Shown here: positions 1 through 7,812 of the stretch, piece after piece
How the letters are laid out: each line of letters opens with the position of its first letter
Numbering within the stretch: position 1 is the stretch's first letter
Source: Muribaculaceae bacterium
Lineage (GTDB): Bacteria > Bacteroidota > Bacteroidia > Bacteroidales > Muribaculaceae
Assembly: GCA_017553785.1 (NCBI GenBank)
Contig: JAFZKD010000023.1
Coordinates: 1 to 51,832, forward strand
DNA length: 51,832 nucleotides
Direction: 5' to 3'
The notes under the pieces: model-generated
What the model saw: only the letters and a program-made list of their open reading frames with translations
The model's database searches: none
Told to the model about the DNA's origin: nothing
Position numbers and translations under genes: made by a program

Positions 1-2
1 AT

Positions 3-188
3 GACGCGCGCCGCGACATTAATGCTCACGACACATTATTGTTCCAACTGTCATCGCAATTCTCCACTGTGGATCGCAGGGAATTGGTCATGTGGGGTGA
101 CATGGGCAACGGCTTCATTTTCATCAATCACGATGACCTTGCTGCCCGTGATTTCTCCCATGCCTATTACTGCTGGGACTGCGGTTGA
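3..188 (+). CDS. DUF1963/YwqG-like protein, C-terminal fragment
   Basis: The window opens inside this gene. Reading from base 3 gives about 61 residues ending at a TGA at 186-188. The peptide has the pattern LLFQLSS, then MWGDMGNGFIFI, then a DDLAARDFSHAYYCWDCG terminus. This resembles the C-terminal end of the YwqG family (DUF1963), where a glutamine/leucine strand is followed by a W-G-D motif and a DL.rrdFs segment. Molecular function of the family is unknown. The other two forward frames give no family-like peptide. The gene converges on the ribonucleotide reductase gene, with a hairpin between them. The call rests on motif resemblance in a short fragment. Confidence 0.65.
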   Translation, partial: DARRDINAHDTLLFQLSSQFSTVDRRELVMWGDMGNGFIFINHDDLAARDFSHAYYCWDCG

Positions 189-210
189 TTGTATCGTGGC
201 TTATGGCAAA

Positions 211-250
211 AAGAGATGCGCTCTGCCAATGAAGGCAGTGCGCATCTCTT
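211..250 (-). terminator. Rho-independent terminator of the ribonucleotide reductase gene
   Basis: An 11-bp arm AAGAGATGCGC pairs with GCGCATCTCTT, with an inner TGCC/GGCA pairing. On the minus strand the stem is followed directly by a T-run (CTTTTTGCC). It lies about 45 bp beyond the stop of the minus-strand gene and may also stop the converging plus-strand gene. Confidence 0.8.
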
Positions 251-295
251 ACTCTACGACTTTCGCCTTGCACTGTATGATTTTTTATTTACTCT

Positions 296-2869
296 TTATC
301 CGCAGCGTGAAGTTCCACAGTTGGTGCAGATGAGGCAACCCTCTTGGTAAACCAGCGATTCCTGTCCGCAGTTGGGGCAGCGTTCGGCTGCGGCCTCACC
401 ATTGTGGATATAGCGCTTGAGGGCACGCTCGACTCCCATCTTCCAAGTGTTGATGGATTGGCTGTCCAGTTCAAGGCTGCTCACGAGCTTGAGCACTTGC
501 GGAATGGGCATACCGTATCGCAATACACCAGAAATGAGTTTAGCGTAGTTCCAGAACTCGGGATTGAATTTCTCGCTCAAGCCCTCGATGGTGGTCTTGA
601 AGCCGCGCTTGTTGATGAACTGGAAGTCATAGCGCTTCACGCCATTCTCACCCACGGCCTTGATGATCTTGCCCTTGGTGACCGATTTGGGGCAGAAGAT
701 GCCCTCATCATCGTCGGCGATACCAGTAAAGATCTCGTAGGGACGTCCGTCAATCAAGCCAATAAAGGCAATCCATTTCTCCTTCTTGTTTTGGAAACGA
801 ACGACATCGGCCTCGAGCTCAACGGGTCGCTTGAGGATGTTCTCAACCTCTGCAATATAGTGACCGCCTTGCTCATCGCTTTTTCCTTGTTCTTTCTCTT
901 TCTCCTTCTTCTTGTCATTATCGCTTAATGCGACGAGCACACCGGTGCGTGAACCGTCACGATAAACCGTGCATCCTTTGCAACCGCTGCGCCATGCCTC
1001 GACATAGAGGCGGCCCACCATTTCCTCGCTGATATCGTTGGGCAGGTTGATGGTCACGCTGATGCTATGGTCCACCCACTTCTGCACCTCGCCTTGCATT
1101 TTCACCTTGTTCACCCAATCAACATCGTTGGCTGTTGCTTTATAGTAAGGTGATTTTTCGACAATCGCGTTAAGCTCCTCTTGGGTGTAGTCACGGCGCA
1201 CGGGAATGTTGTTGGTGTTCATCCAGGTCACCAGCTTGTGGTGATAGACGATGAATTCCTCAAAGGAATCTCCGTTTTCGTCAACCAGGTCAACATGCAC
1301 GTCTTTGTCACTGGGGTTCACCTTGCGACGACGCTTATAGACAGGCATGAATACTGGTTCAATACCCGAAGTAGTCTGGGTCAACAGACTCGTTGTTCCC
1401 GTTGGGGCGATGGTCAGGCAAGCGATGTTGCGGCGACCATATTTCACCATTTCCTCATAGAGCTCGGGCTTTGCCTCACGGATGCGGTTGATATAGGGAT
1501 TATTCTCCTCGCGTTTAGCATCATATATTTCGAATGCGCCACGCTCCTTGGCCATCTGTACCGATGAGCCGTAAGCAGAAAGAGCCAACGCCTTGTGGAC
1601 GCTTACCGAAAACTCTGTGGCCTCAGGAGTGCCGTAGCGCAAGCCCATGGCGGCAATCATGTCGCCTTCACCCGTGGTGCCCACACCCGTACGACGTCCC
1701 TTGAGCGTCTTGCTGCGGATTTTATTCCACAGGTTGAGCTCTGTGGTCTTAACCTCTTTGGTTTCGGGGTCGGACTGGATCTTCTCGAGAATCTTCTCGA
1801 TCTTCTCCATTTCAAGGTCGATGATGTCGTCCATCATGCGTTGGGCACATGCCACATGTTCAGCAAAGAGGTCATAGTCAAAGGAGGCCTCAGGCGTGAA
1901 GGGGTTCTTCACATAGCTATACAGGTTGATGGCAATCAGGCGGCAGCTGTCATAGGGGCACAGGGGAATCTCTCCACAGGGATTGGTAGAGATGGTCTTG
2001 AATCCCAGATCAGCGTAGCAGTCGGGTACCGACTCACGTGTGATGGTGTCCCAGAAAAGGATTCCGGGCTCAGCGCTTTTCCAGGCATTGTGCACGATCT
2101 TGGCCCACAGTCTGGCCGCGTCAGTTTCCTTTTCATAGACAGGTTTGTCGCTGTCAACCGGGTATTGCTGACGATAGGGCTTGTCCTCGATAGCCGCCCT
2201 CATAAAATCGTCATCGATGCGCACCGAGACGTTTGCACCTGTTACCTTACCCTCAATCATCTTGGCGTCAATGAATGATTCAGCGTCGGGGTGCTTGATG
2301 CTTACCGTCAACATCAGTGCTCCACGGCGGCCGTCTTGAGCCACCTCACGGGTACTGTTGCTGTAGCGCACCATGAATGGCACCAGGCCGGTAGATGTGA
2401 GCGCGCTGTTTTTCACTGGAGAGCCTTTGGGGCGGATGTGAGACAGGTCGTGCCCTACTCCACCGCGACGCTTCATGAGTTGCACTTGCTCCTCGTCAAC
2501 CTTAAGGATGCCGCCATAACTGTCTGGCTCGCCGTCTAGTCCCACGACAAAACAGTTGCTTAGTGACCCGACCTGGAAATTGTTGCCAATGCCTGCCATC
2601 GGGCTGCCCTGCGGGACGATGTAGCGGAAATGGCTCATCAAGTCAAACAGGCGGTCCTCGCTCATGGGATTGGGATACTTGTTCTCGATGCGTGCAATCT
2701 CGCGAGCTATTCGGCGGTGCATGTCATCAGGTGTCAACTCATAGAGATGACCAAAAGAGTCTTTCAATGCATACTTGGTCGCCCATACTCTGGCAGCAAG
2801 CTCATCTCCGTCAAAGTACTTCAGCGAAGCCTCGTATGCTTGTTGGTAATTGTAAGTTTTCGGTTCCAT
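296..2869 (-). CDS. nrdJ: Adenosylcobalamin-dependent (class II) ribonucleotide reductase
   Basis: Class II ribonucleotide reductase reduces ribonucleotides to deoxyribonucleotides using adenosylcobalamin, independent of oxygen. From the chosen start (MEPKTYNYQQ) it is 857 residues. The radical-site motif N-P-C-G-E is at residues 296-300 (thiyl Cys298, Glu300, Asn296). The expected redox pair appears as Cys106 (SLSNCFV) and Cys309, 11 residues after Cys298 as in the Thermotoga enzyme. A lysine/glutamate-rich linker leads to a C-terminal TSCPD-type region. The last 25 residues carry two CxxC pairs (CPNCG, CTNCG) plus a final cysteine, a zinc-ribbon tail thought to re-reduce the active site. 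An upstream in-frame ATG at 2899 would add 10 residues; the homolog-like N-terminus favours 2869. A good promoter lies at 2943-2973. I saw no B12-box in the leader. Confidence 0.95.
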   Translation of the reverse strand: MEPKTYNYQQAYEASLKYFDGDELAARVWATKYALKDSFGHLYELTPDDMHRRIAREIARIENKYPNPMSEDRLFDLMSHFRYIVPQGSPMAGIGNNFQVGSLSNCFVVGLDGEPDSYGGILKVDEEQVQLMKRRGGVGHDLSHIRPKGSPVKNSALTSTGLVPFMVRYSNSTREVAQDGRRGALMLTVSIKHPDAESFIDAKMIEGKVTGANVSVRIDDDFMRAAIEDKPYRQQYPVDSDKPVYEKETDAARLWAKIVHNAWKSAEPGILFWDTITRESVPDCYADLGFKTISTNPCGEIPLCPYDSCRLIAINLYSYVKNPFTPEASFDYDLFAEHVACAQRMMDDIIDLEMEKIEKILEKIQSDPETKEVKTTELNLWNKIRSKTLKGRRTGVGTTGEGDMIAAMGLRYGTPEATEFSVSVHKALALSAYGSSVQMAKERGAFEIYDAKREENNPYINRIREAKPELYEEMVKYGRRNIACLTIAPTGTTSLLTQTTSGIEPVFMPVYKRRRKVNPSDKDVHVDLVDENGDSFEEFIVYHHKLVTWMNTNNIPVRRDYTQEELNAIVEKSPYYKATANDVDWVNKVKMQGEVQKWVDHSISVTINLPNDISEEMVGRLYVEAWRSGCKGCTVYRDGSRTGVLVALSDNDKKKEKEKEQGKSDEQGGHYIAEVENILKRPVELEADVVRFQNKKEKWIAFIGLIDGRPYEIFTGIADDDEGIFCPKSVTKGKIIKAVGENGVKRYDFQFINKRGFKTTIEGLSEKFNPEFWNYAKLISGVLRYGMPIPQVLKLVSSLELDSQSINTWKMGVERALKRYIHNGEAAAERCPNCGQESLVYQEGCLICTNCGTSRCG

Positions 2870-2942
2870 TGCTATTTTGATATTCTTTTGTAGGTTCAAT
2901 AGGAAAAATGCGGGGAAACTGCCTCACACGGCAAAATCCTCG

Positions 2943-2973
2943 CAAAATTAATACTATATTTTTGATTAACAAA
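2943..2973 (-). promoter_or_regulatory. Bacteroidetes-type promoter for nrdJ
   Basis: On the minus strand a TTTG (-33) and TAATTTTG (-7) are separated by 19 bp, an ideal match to the Bacteroidetes sigma-ABfr consensus. Transcription would start near 2939, giving a leader of about 70 nt to the chosen ATG. The rest of the 2900-3125 gap is very AT-rich and shows no other feature. Confidence 0.75.
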
Positions 2974-3125
2974 TTTTTTTGAAAGTTTTCTTAAGTTTTC
3001 TAAAAAATTTTATAATTATTTAATTATCAGGATATTAAGTTTTTGATTATTTGAAAAAGTTTTCCAAAACCTAGACGATGACAACTTTAAAGTATCTAAA
3101 AACTAGTAACTTGTGAATAAGAAAC

Positions 3126-3153
3126 GGGTGCCCACTTGGTAAAGCGGACACCC
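3126..3153 (-). terminator. Terminator of the OmpA-like lipoprotein gene
   Basis: A 12-bp stem (two G-T wobbles) with a 4-nt loop sits 30 bp past the stop. On the minus strand it reads GGGTGTCCGCTT, TACC, AAGTGGGCACCC and then GTTTCTTATT, an imperfect T-tract. Confidence 0.65.
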
Positions 3154-3182
3154 AAAAAATCTTTTAAAAACGATGGGTTGAA

Positions 3183-3872
3183 TTACTCGAGCGTACCTTC
3201 TTGAGCAGCCTTAACCATCTCCTCGTTTGCGGTGATGTAAATCTCAACGCGGCGGTTCTGCGCACGGCCAGCCTCGGTGTCATTGCTGGCAACGGGATAG
3301 TCGTAAGCAAGACCCTTGCTGCTGAGACGGGCATTGGGTACACCGGCGTTGGTAAGGAAGTTCTTCACTTCGCTTGCACGAGCGTTAGAAACTTTCTCAT
3401 TGGCTGCACGAGTACCAATATTGTCGGTGTGACCGTAAATCTGCACATCGGTCTGGGGGTTGTTGATCAGTGACTTGGCAAACTCATTCAGTGAGGACTC
3501 TGCCTTTTGGCCCAGTTTAGAGCTGTTGAAAGCGAAGAGGATGCCCTCGTCGAAGGTCACCTTGATACCCTCAAAGCCGTTCACGTCGGTAACGGTGTCA
3601 ACCTGTGCACCTTCGATTTTAGCGAGCTCGCGAGCCTGCTTGTCCATCTTCTTGCCGATGAGAGTGCCTGCAACGCCACCTGCAACAGCACCAATTGCGC
3701 CACCAATGGCAGCACCCTTACCCTTGCCGATGAGGGCACCGATACCAGCACCCAGAGCGCCACCGCCACCAGCACCAATCATACCGCCCTTAGCGGCATT
3801 GTTCAGAGAATCACATCCCGAAATTCCGAGCATCAGAAGTGCGCTCAAAATAAAACATAAAGTCTTTTTCAT
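3183..3872 (-). CDS. OmpA-family lipoprotein with glycine-zipper domain
   Basis: A 229-residue outer-membrane lipoprotein that probably ties the membrane to peptidoglycan. The start MKKTLCFIL gives a type II signal peptide ending in a lipobox (ISGC, Cys20). Residues about 27-75 are a glycine-zipper region (repeated GxGxGAxxG and GAAIGGAIGAVAGG), like the YMGG/Rick_17kDa type. Residues about 105-215 form an OmpA-C domain with the peptidoglycan-binding features IYGHTDNIG and NRRVEI. An in-frame ATG 51 bp upstream lies next to the -7 promoter element and is rejected as the start. It is a single-gene unit with its own promoter and terminator. Confidence 0.9.
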   Translation of the reverse strand: MKKTLCFILSALLMLGISGCDSLNNAAKGGMIGAGGGGALGAGIGALIGKGKGAAIGGAIGAVAGGVAGTLIGKKMDKQARELAKIEGAQVDTVTDVNGFEGIKVTFDEGILFAFNSSKLGQKAESSLNEFAKSLINNPQTDVQIYGHTDNIGTRAANEKVSNARASEVKNFLTNAGVPNARLSSKGLAYDYPVASNDTEAGRAQNRRVEIYITANEEMVKAAQEGTLE

Positions 3873-3920
3873 TGTGTTACAATATTTAAAATTATTAATG
3901 TGAATTGTCATTACAACATG

Positions 3921-3928
3921 CAAATATA
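3921..3928 (-). promoter_or_regulatory. -7 element upstream of the OmpA-like gene
   Basis: TATATTTG on the minus strand matches TAnnTTTG and lies 49 bp upstream of the ATG. No clear -33 TTG is seen at the standard spacing. The following stretch to 4090 holds no gene I can support. Confidence 0.55.
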
Positions 3929-4089
3929 CTAATTTTTTTTATAATTCATCATTTTTGAAGAAAAAAGCACAAAAATGTGTGGCGCATGTCGTGGATTCTG
4001 ACATGCTGGGAGCTTGTATTACCAGAACCGGTTGGGTGGGAGTTACTGATGCAGAGCCTCAATTCATTGCACACATGTGGTGTTGATAA

Positions 4090-4125
4090 AACAATAGGAC
4101 CCTAGGAACCCAGGATCCTACTGTT
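4090..4125 (-). terminator. Terminator of the class III FBPase gene
   Basis: A 13-bp stem with two wobbles and a 10-nt loop lies 17 bp after the fbp stop. On the minus strand the distal arm ends CCTATTGTTTTATC, giving a short T-rich tail. Confidence 0.7.
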
Positions 4126-4141
4126 ATTGTATGTATTCTTT

Positions 4142-6151
4142 CTAGCGCTTGTTGGTGATGGGACGCAGGGTGCGCTCCTTGAGGTCACCTGAGCGGTAAG
4201 CATCGAGTAACTCTTTGAGGTCCTCGATTTGGGACTGCAGTTCGGCACCGATGTCGGTATCCTTAACGTGCATGCGGTGGTTGGTCAGTTCGACCAGGCT
4301 GCGTCTGGACTTGATGTCTTGTCCCAATCTTACGGCCTCATCGATCGATGAGAATGGCTCGTGCTGCACGAGCTCAAAGCCGCGGGAGTGATATACCAGC
4401 GTGTAGCCCGCAATACCTGTCTCAGGTTGATAAGCCTTGGAAAAACCGCCGTCAATCACCATCAGCTTGCCACCAGCCTTAATTGGGTTCTCGCCCTTGA
4501 TGGTCTTGACTGGCACATGCCCGTTAATGATGTGGCGATGCTCTCCTACAACTCCGAACTCGTCAAGAATCATGTCAACCACCTGCGGGTTGTCGCGCAT
4601 GGTATAATAGGAACCCTTGATTTCTTTGTGGGTCTCTTTGTCGGCAATGAAATAGCGCTCAAATGTCGCCATCTTGCTCTTGTCAAATGCGGGCGAATCC
4701 TGTCCGCACCACAAATACCACAGGTAGTCAAGCGCGAATTCCCGCTCTTCCTGGTCTTCGCAGCCGAAGTATGCGCTGCGGATGAGGTTTCCAGCGCGCT
4801 TGAGCAGCGCTTTTCCATGGAATTTCTCGCCACGAATGGACACTTCCTTCAATGTGCCGTCCTCGTTCAGTGGGATAGAAGCATGATAAAGGAGGTTTCC
4901 GTTGGCGATGGTATATAAGCAACCGTTGCGGAAGAGACACTTCATGTGCTTGTGCAGCTTCTCGCTCTCGGTGAACGATTGATGCAGCTTCTTGACGATG
5001 GATTCTTCCTCGGGGGTTAATTCATAAGGATGTTTGGGATCAACTGTGGGGAAAAAGGTGTCCAGCAGCTCGTATTCCTTGCCTTGGATTTTGATGACGC
5101 CCTTTTTGAGGTTCATCTTGTCCAGCAACAAACGGTCTTTCATGTTGAAATCGGGACGACGATTGATAGTGGCGGCTTCAAGCTTGAACTGGATTATGCT
5201 GATGGCCTTGTGCATCTGGGCAACGAGTTGTGCTGTGCGGGCGCGTTCGGGATCCTTGGCGCTGCCGTCTTTAGGCAGGAAGCGTTCGCAGGGATCACCT
5301 GCGTAAGTGTCCATCGCGAATGTGGCCAATGGCAGCAGATTGATGCCGTAACCGTCCTCAAGCACGCCATGGTTGCCGTAACGCAGGGCGATACGCAACA
5401 CATTGGCTATGCTGCAATCGTTACCTGATGCGGCTCCCATCCACAGGATGTCATGATTGCCCCATTGGATATCGAAGTTGTGGAAACCGCACAGGATATC
5501 CATGATTTTGTCGGGACTGGGACCACGGTCATAAACATCTCCCAACAGGTGTAGCATGTCGATGGTGAGCTGCTGAATGAGGTTGCACATGGCAATGATG
5601 AACTCATCAACGCGATGGGTCGAGATGATGGTCTTGATGATCACGTCCACATATGCCTGTTTATTGGGATCGCTGCTATGCTCATGCATCAGCTCCTGGA
5701 TAATATAGGAGAAGTCTTGAGGCAGTGCTTTATGTACCTTGGAACGGCTGTATTTGGAGGAGACGTTGCGGCAAACCCTCACCAGACGGTTGATGGTAAT
5801 GAAATACCAATCATGAAGGTCTTCCTTATCGGTGATTTCTTCTTTTACTAATTCCAATTTCTCGGCTGGATAGTAGATGAGAGTACACAAATCTTTCTGT
5901 TCCCGTGAACCAAGGGAGTCGTTGAAGATTTCACCTACTTTTCGCTTGATTGTGCCGCTGGCGTTGCGCAGTACATGCTGGAATGCCAAATACTCGCCAT
6001 GCAGGTCGGCCAAGAAATGCTCTGTGCCTTTAGGCAGGTTCAAGATGGCCTCCAGGTTGATGATCTCGGTACTGGCGGTTGCTACATTCGGGAAACTGCG
6101 CGAGAGCAGTTTCAGGAAATAGAGGTCTCTTTTTCTTTCTTCGGGTTTCAT
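4142..6151 (-). CDS. fbp: Fructose-1,6-bisphosphatase, class III
   Basis: Hydrolyses fructose-1,6-bisphosphate to fructose-6-phosphate in gluconeogenesis. The length, 669 residues, matches the class III enzyme of Bacillus subtilis (about 670) rather than the about 330-residue classes I/II. The metal-dependent phosphoesterase motifs are in order: ADLHGEYLAFQHVL near residue 48, LGDVYDRGPSP near 205, WGNHDILWMG near 238, and INGHVPVK in the C-terminal half. The start codon is 77 bp downstream of the helicase stop. I saw neither a terminator nor a convincing TAnnTTTG element in that gap, so read-through from the helicase gene is possible. A terminator lies downstream. Confidence 0.95.
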   Translation of the reverse strand: MKPEERKRDLYFLKLLSRSFPNVATASTEIINLEAILNLPKGTEHFLADLHGEYLAFQHVLRNASGTIKRKVGEIFNDSLGSREQKDLCTLIYYPAEKLELVKEEITDKEDLHDWYFITINRLVRVCRNVSSKYSRSKVHKALPQDFSYIIQELMHEHSSDPNKQAYVDVIIKTIISTHRVDEFIIAMCNLIQQLTIDMLHLLGDVYDRGPSPDKIMDILCGFHNFDIQWGNHDILWMGAASGNDCSIANVLRIALRYGNHGVLEDGYGINLLPLATFAMDTYAGDPCERFLPKDGSAKDPERARTAQLVAQMHKAISIIQFKLEAATINRRPDFNMKDRLLLDKMNLKKGVIKIQGKEYELLDTFFPTVDPKHPYELTPEEESIVKKLHQSFTESEKLHKHMKCLFRNGCLYTIANGNLLYHASIPLNEDGTLKEVSIRGEKFHGKALLKRAGNLIRSAYFGCEDQEEREFALDYLWYLWCGQDSPAFDKSKMATFERYFIADKETHKEIKGSYYTMRDNPQVVDMILDEFGVVGEHRHIINGHVPVKTIKGENPIKAGGKLMVIDGGFSKAYQPETGIAGYTLVYHSRGFELVQHEPFSSIDEAVRLGQDIKSRRSLVELTNHRMHVKDTDIGAELQSQIEDLKELLDAYRSGDLKERTLRPITNKR

Positions 6152-6228
6152 AGTTGTTGCTATAGCTTGATAAGTTTAAGGTATAAATAATTGATATCTA
6201 TTTATTAAACGAGAAATCTCCAATAAAA

Positions 6229-7551
6229 TTATTTGAGAATAGAAATTCTCACCTTTTTGCCTTTGATTTTAGCTGACTGAAGTCGCTTGAGCACTTCTTG
6301 GGCCTTTAGTTTGGGCACTGCTGCCAGCGCATAATGGTCCCGCACGTCAATACGTCCGATTTCGGTGGCAGGAATACCGCCGTTCTTGGCGATGAAGCCC
6401 ATGATGTCGGCACGAGACAATTTCTCCTTTTTGCCGGCTTGGAAATAGAGCGACGCCACGGAGGCCTTGATGGTTCTAGCCCTAGGGTGCAAGGTAAAGC
6501 GTTCATCAACAGTAATCCAATCGGGCAAGGTCTCGCCAGAAGCCGTGATGACATAGACCTCACCAGTGGCATCCACACGAGCCGTTCGACCATTGCGGTG
6601 AATATAGGCGTCCTCGCTCACGGGAAGGTGATAGTGTACGATGTAAGACACCCGGTCAATATCCAGACCTCGAGCCGCGAGGTCGGTGGCGACAATGACA
6701 TTGACACTTCCGTTGTTGAGCATGGCGACGGTACATTCTCGTTCTTGCTGCTCCAGCGCGCCGTGGTATATTCCTGAGTCGATACCGTTCTTGTTCAGGT
6801 ACTGGTGAATGCGTTCCACACTCTCACGGTAGTTGACGAACACGATACACTTGCAACCGTCAAGACTCAACAATAGCTGGCGAAGGGTATCCAGTTTGTC
6901 TTTTTCATCGGACAGTACCTGCCACACTTTGATGCGCTCGGCGGGTTGCTCCGTTTTTTCAAGTACATTGACTGTAAACGGGTTATGCAGGCGGACATAA
7001 TCAGGCACGACATCGAGCATCGTTGCAGAGGCAAGGATTCTGCGGTTGATGCGTGGCATTGACTTGAGGAGTTGACGCATCTCTTCCTCAAAGCCCAGTT
7101 CTAATGACTTGTCCATCTCGTCAAGCACCAGCAGACGCGTACCGCTCAGGTCGATATGCCCGCGTTTGTGATGGTCGAGCAAACGGCCAGGAGTCGCGAC
7201 GATGACGTCTGGAGTGACAGCAAGCGAGGCTTTCTCATCGGCTACAGCATGTCCGCCATAACATGGTGTCACCTTATAGCCGGCGGCCAGAAGACGCAGG
7301 ACCTCGGCCGTCTGCATCACCAGTTCCCGTGATGGGGCCAGCATCACCGCTTGCAGTTGCTGCATAGGCGGTTTGAGGGATTGCAGTATGCACATGGCAA
7401 AAGCGAGCGTCTTGCCGGTACCAGTGTGGGAATAGAGCACTAGGTCTCCCCTCCCCGACTTCCATGCGTCAAGTGCTTCACGCTGCATATCGTTGATCGA
7501 GTCAATTCCCATGCGCTCTTTCACTACCTTCAATATTTCCTCTTTTCTCAT
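6229..7551 (-). CDS. DEAD-box-family RNA helicase, DbpA-like
   Basis: ATP-dependent RNA helicase, probably acting in ribosome assembly or RNA turnover. From MRKEEILKVV it is 440 residues. Visible motifs are the Q-motif context (INDMQREAL), motif I SHTGTGKT, Ia PSREL, Ib TPGR, motif II written DEMD instead of DEAD, motif III SAT, motif V ATDLAARGLD and motif VI HRNGRTAR. The final 75 residues end in a KGKKVRIS segment and resemble the small RNA-binding domain of DbpA/CsdA-type helicases. An upstream in-frame ATG at 7641 would place the protein start ahead of the promoter, so it is rejected. The gene lies upstream of fbp on the same strand. Confidence 0.9.
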   Translation of the reverse strand: MRKEEILKVVKERMGIDSINDMQREALDAWKSGRGDLVLYSHTGTGKTLAFAMCILQSLKPPMQQLQAVMLAPSRELVMQTAEVLRLLAAGYKVTPCYGGHAVADEKASLAVTPDVIVATPGRLLDHHKRGHIDLSGTRLLVLDEMDKSLELGFEEEMRQLLKSMPRINRRILASATMLDVVPDYVRLHNPFTVNVLEKTEQPAERIKVWQVLSDEKDKLDTLRQLLLSLDGCKCIVFVNYRESVERIHQYLNKNGIDSGIYHGALEQQERECTVAMLNNGSVNVIVATDLAARGLDIDRVSYIVHYHLPVSEDAYIHRNGRTARVDATGEVYVITASGETLPDWITVDERFTLHPRARTIKASVASLYFQAGKKEKLSRADIMGFIAKNGGIPATEIGRIDVRDHYALAAVPKLKAQEVLKRLQSAKIKGKKVRISILK

Positions 7552-7572
7552 CTCGTCACTCACTTGTTGCCG

Positions 7573-7580
7573 CAAAATTA
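7573..7580 (-). promoter_or_regulatory. -7 element upstream of the helicase gene
   Basis: TAATTTTG on the minus strand lies 21 bp before the chosen ATG and supports the 7551 start over the longer reading frame. No TTG is seen at -33. Confidence 0.5.
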
Positions 7581-7648
7581 CACAAAAATACCGAGACCAT
7601 GGCGAGTCATAAAAAAAAGAAGCGATGATGAGAAAAAACAAAAAATAA

Positions 7649-7680
7649 TTTGTTGAACAAGAATTATTATTCTATATTTG
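7649..7680 (+). promoter_or_regulatory. Promoter of the leucine-rich-repeat protein gene
   Basis: TTTG at 7649-7652 and TATATTTG at 7673-7680 are separated by 20 bp. The predicted start is near 7684, leaving a leader of about 125-130 nt before the ATG at 7813. Confidence 0.7.
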
Positions 7681-7812
7681 TGGCGTAATAAACAAGTAAA
7701 CAAGAGAGCATCTCATTTCTAATCCAGGATCTGAGTAAACTCCCCCTCTCTTGATTGACCCTAAAAAACTGCTGAATTCGGGGGGTTGGAAGCAAATGAA
7801 TGATTTATCCTT

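Noticed and set aside
344-928. 194-residue plus-strand frame
   Set aside because: Antisense to the C-terminal part of the ribonucleotide reductase; low-complexity Leu/Phe run at its end comes from the reverse of a Lys/Glu-rich linker.
2870-2940. Cobalamin riboswitch in front of nrdJ
   Set aside because: The leader is only about 70 nt and no B12-box or large fold is visible; a small GCC/GGC hairpin is not enough.
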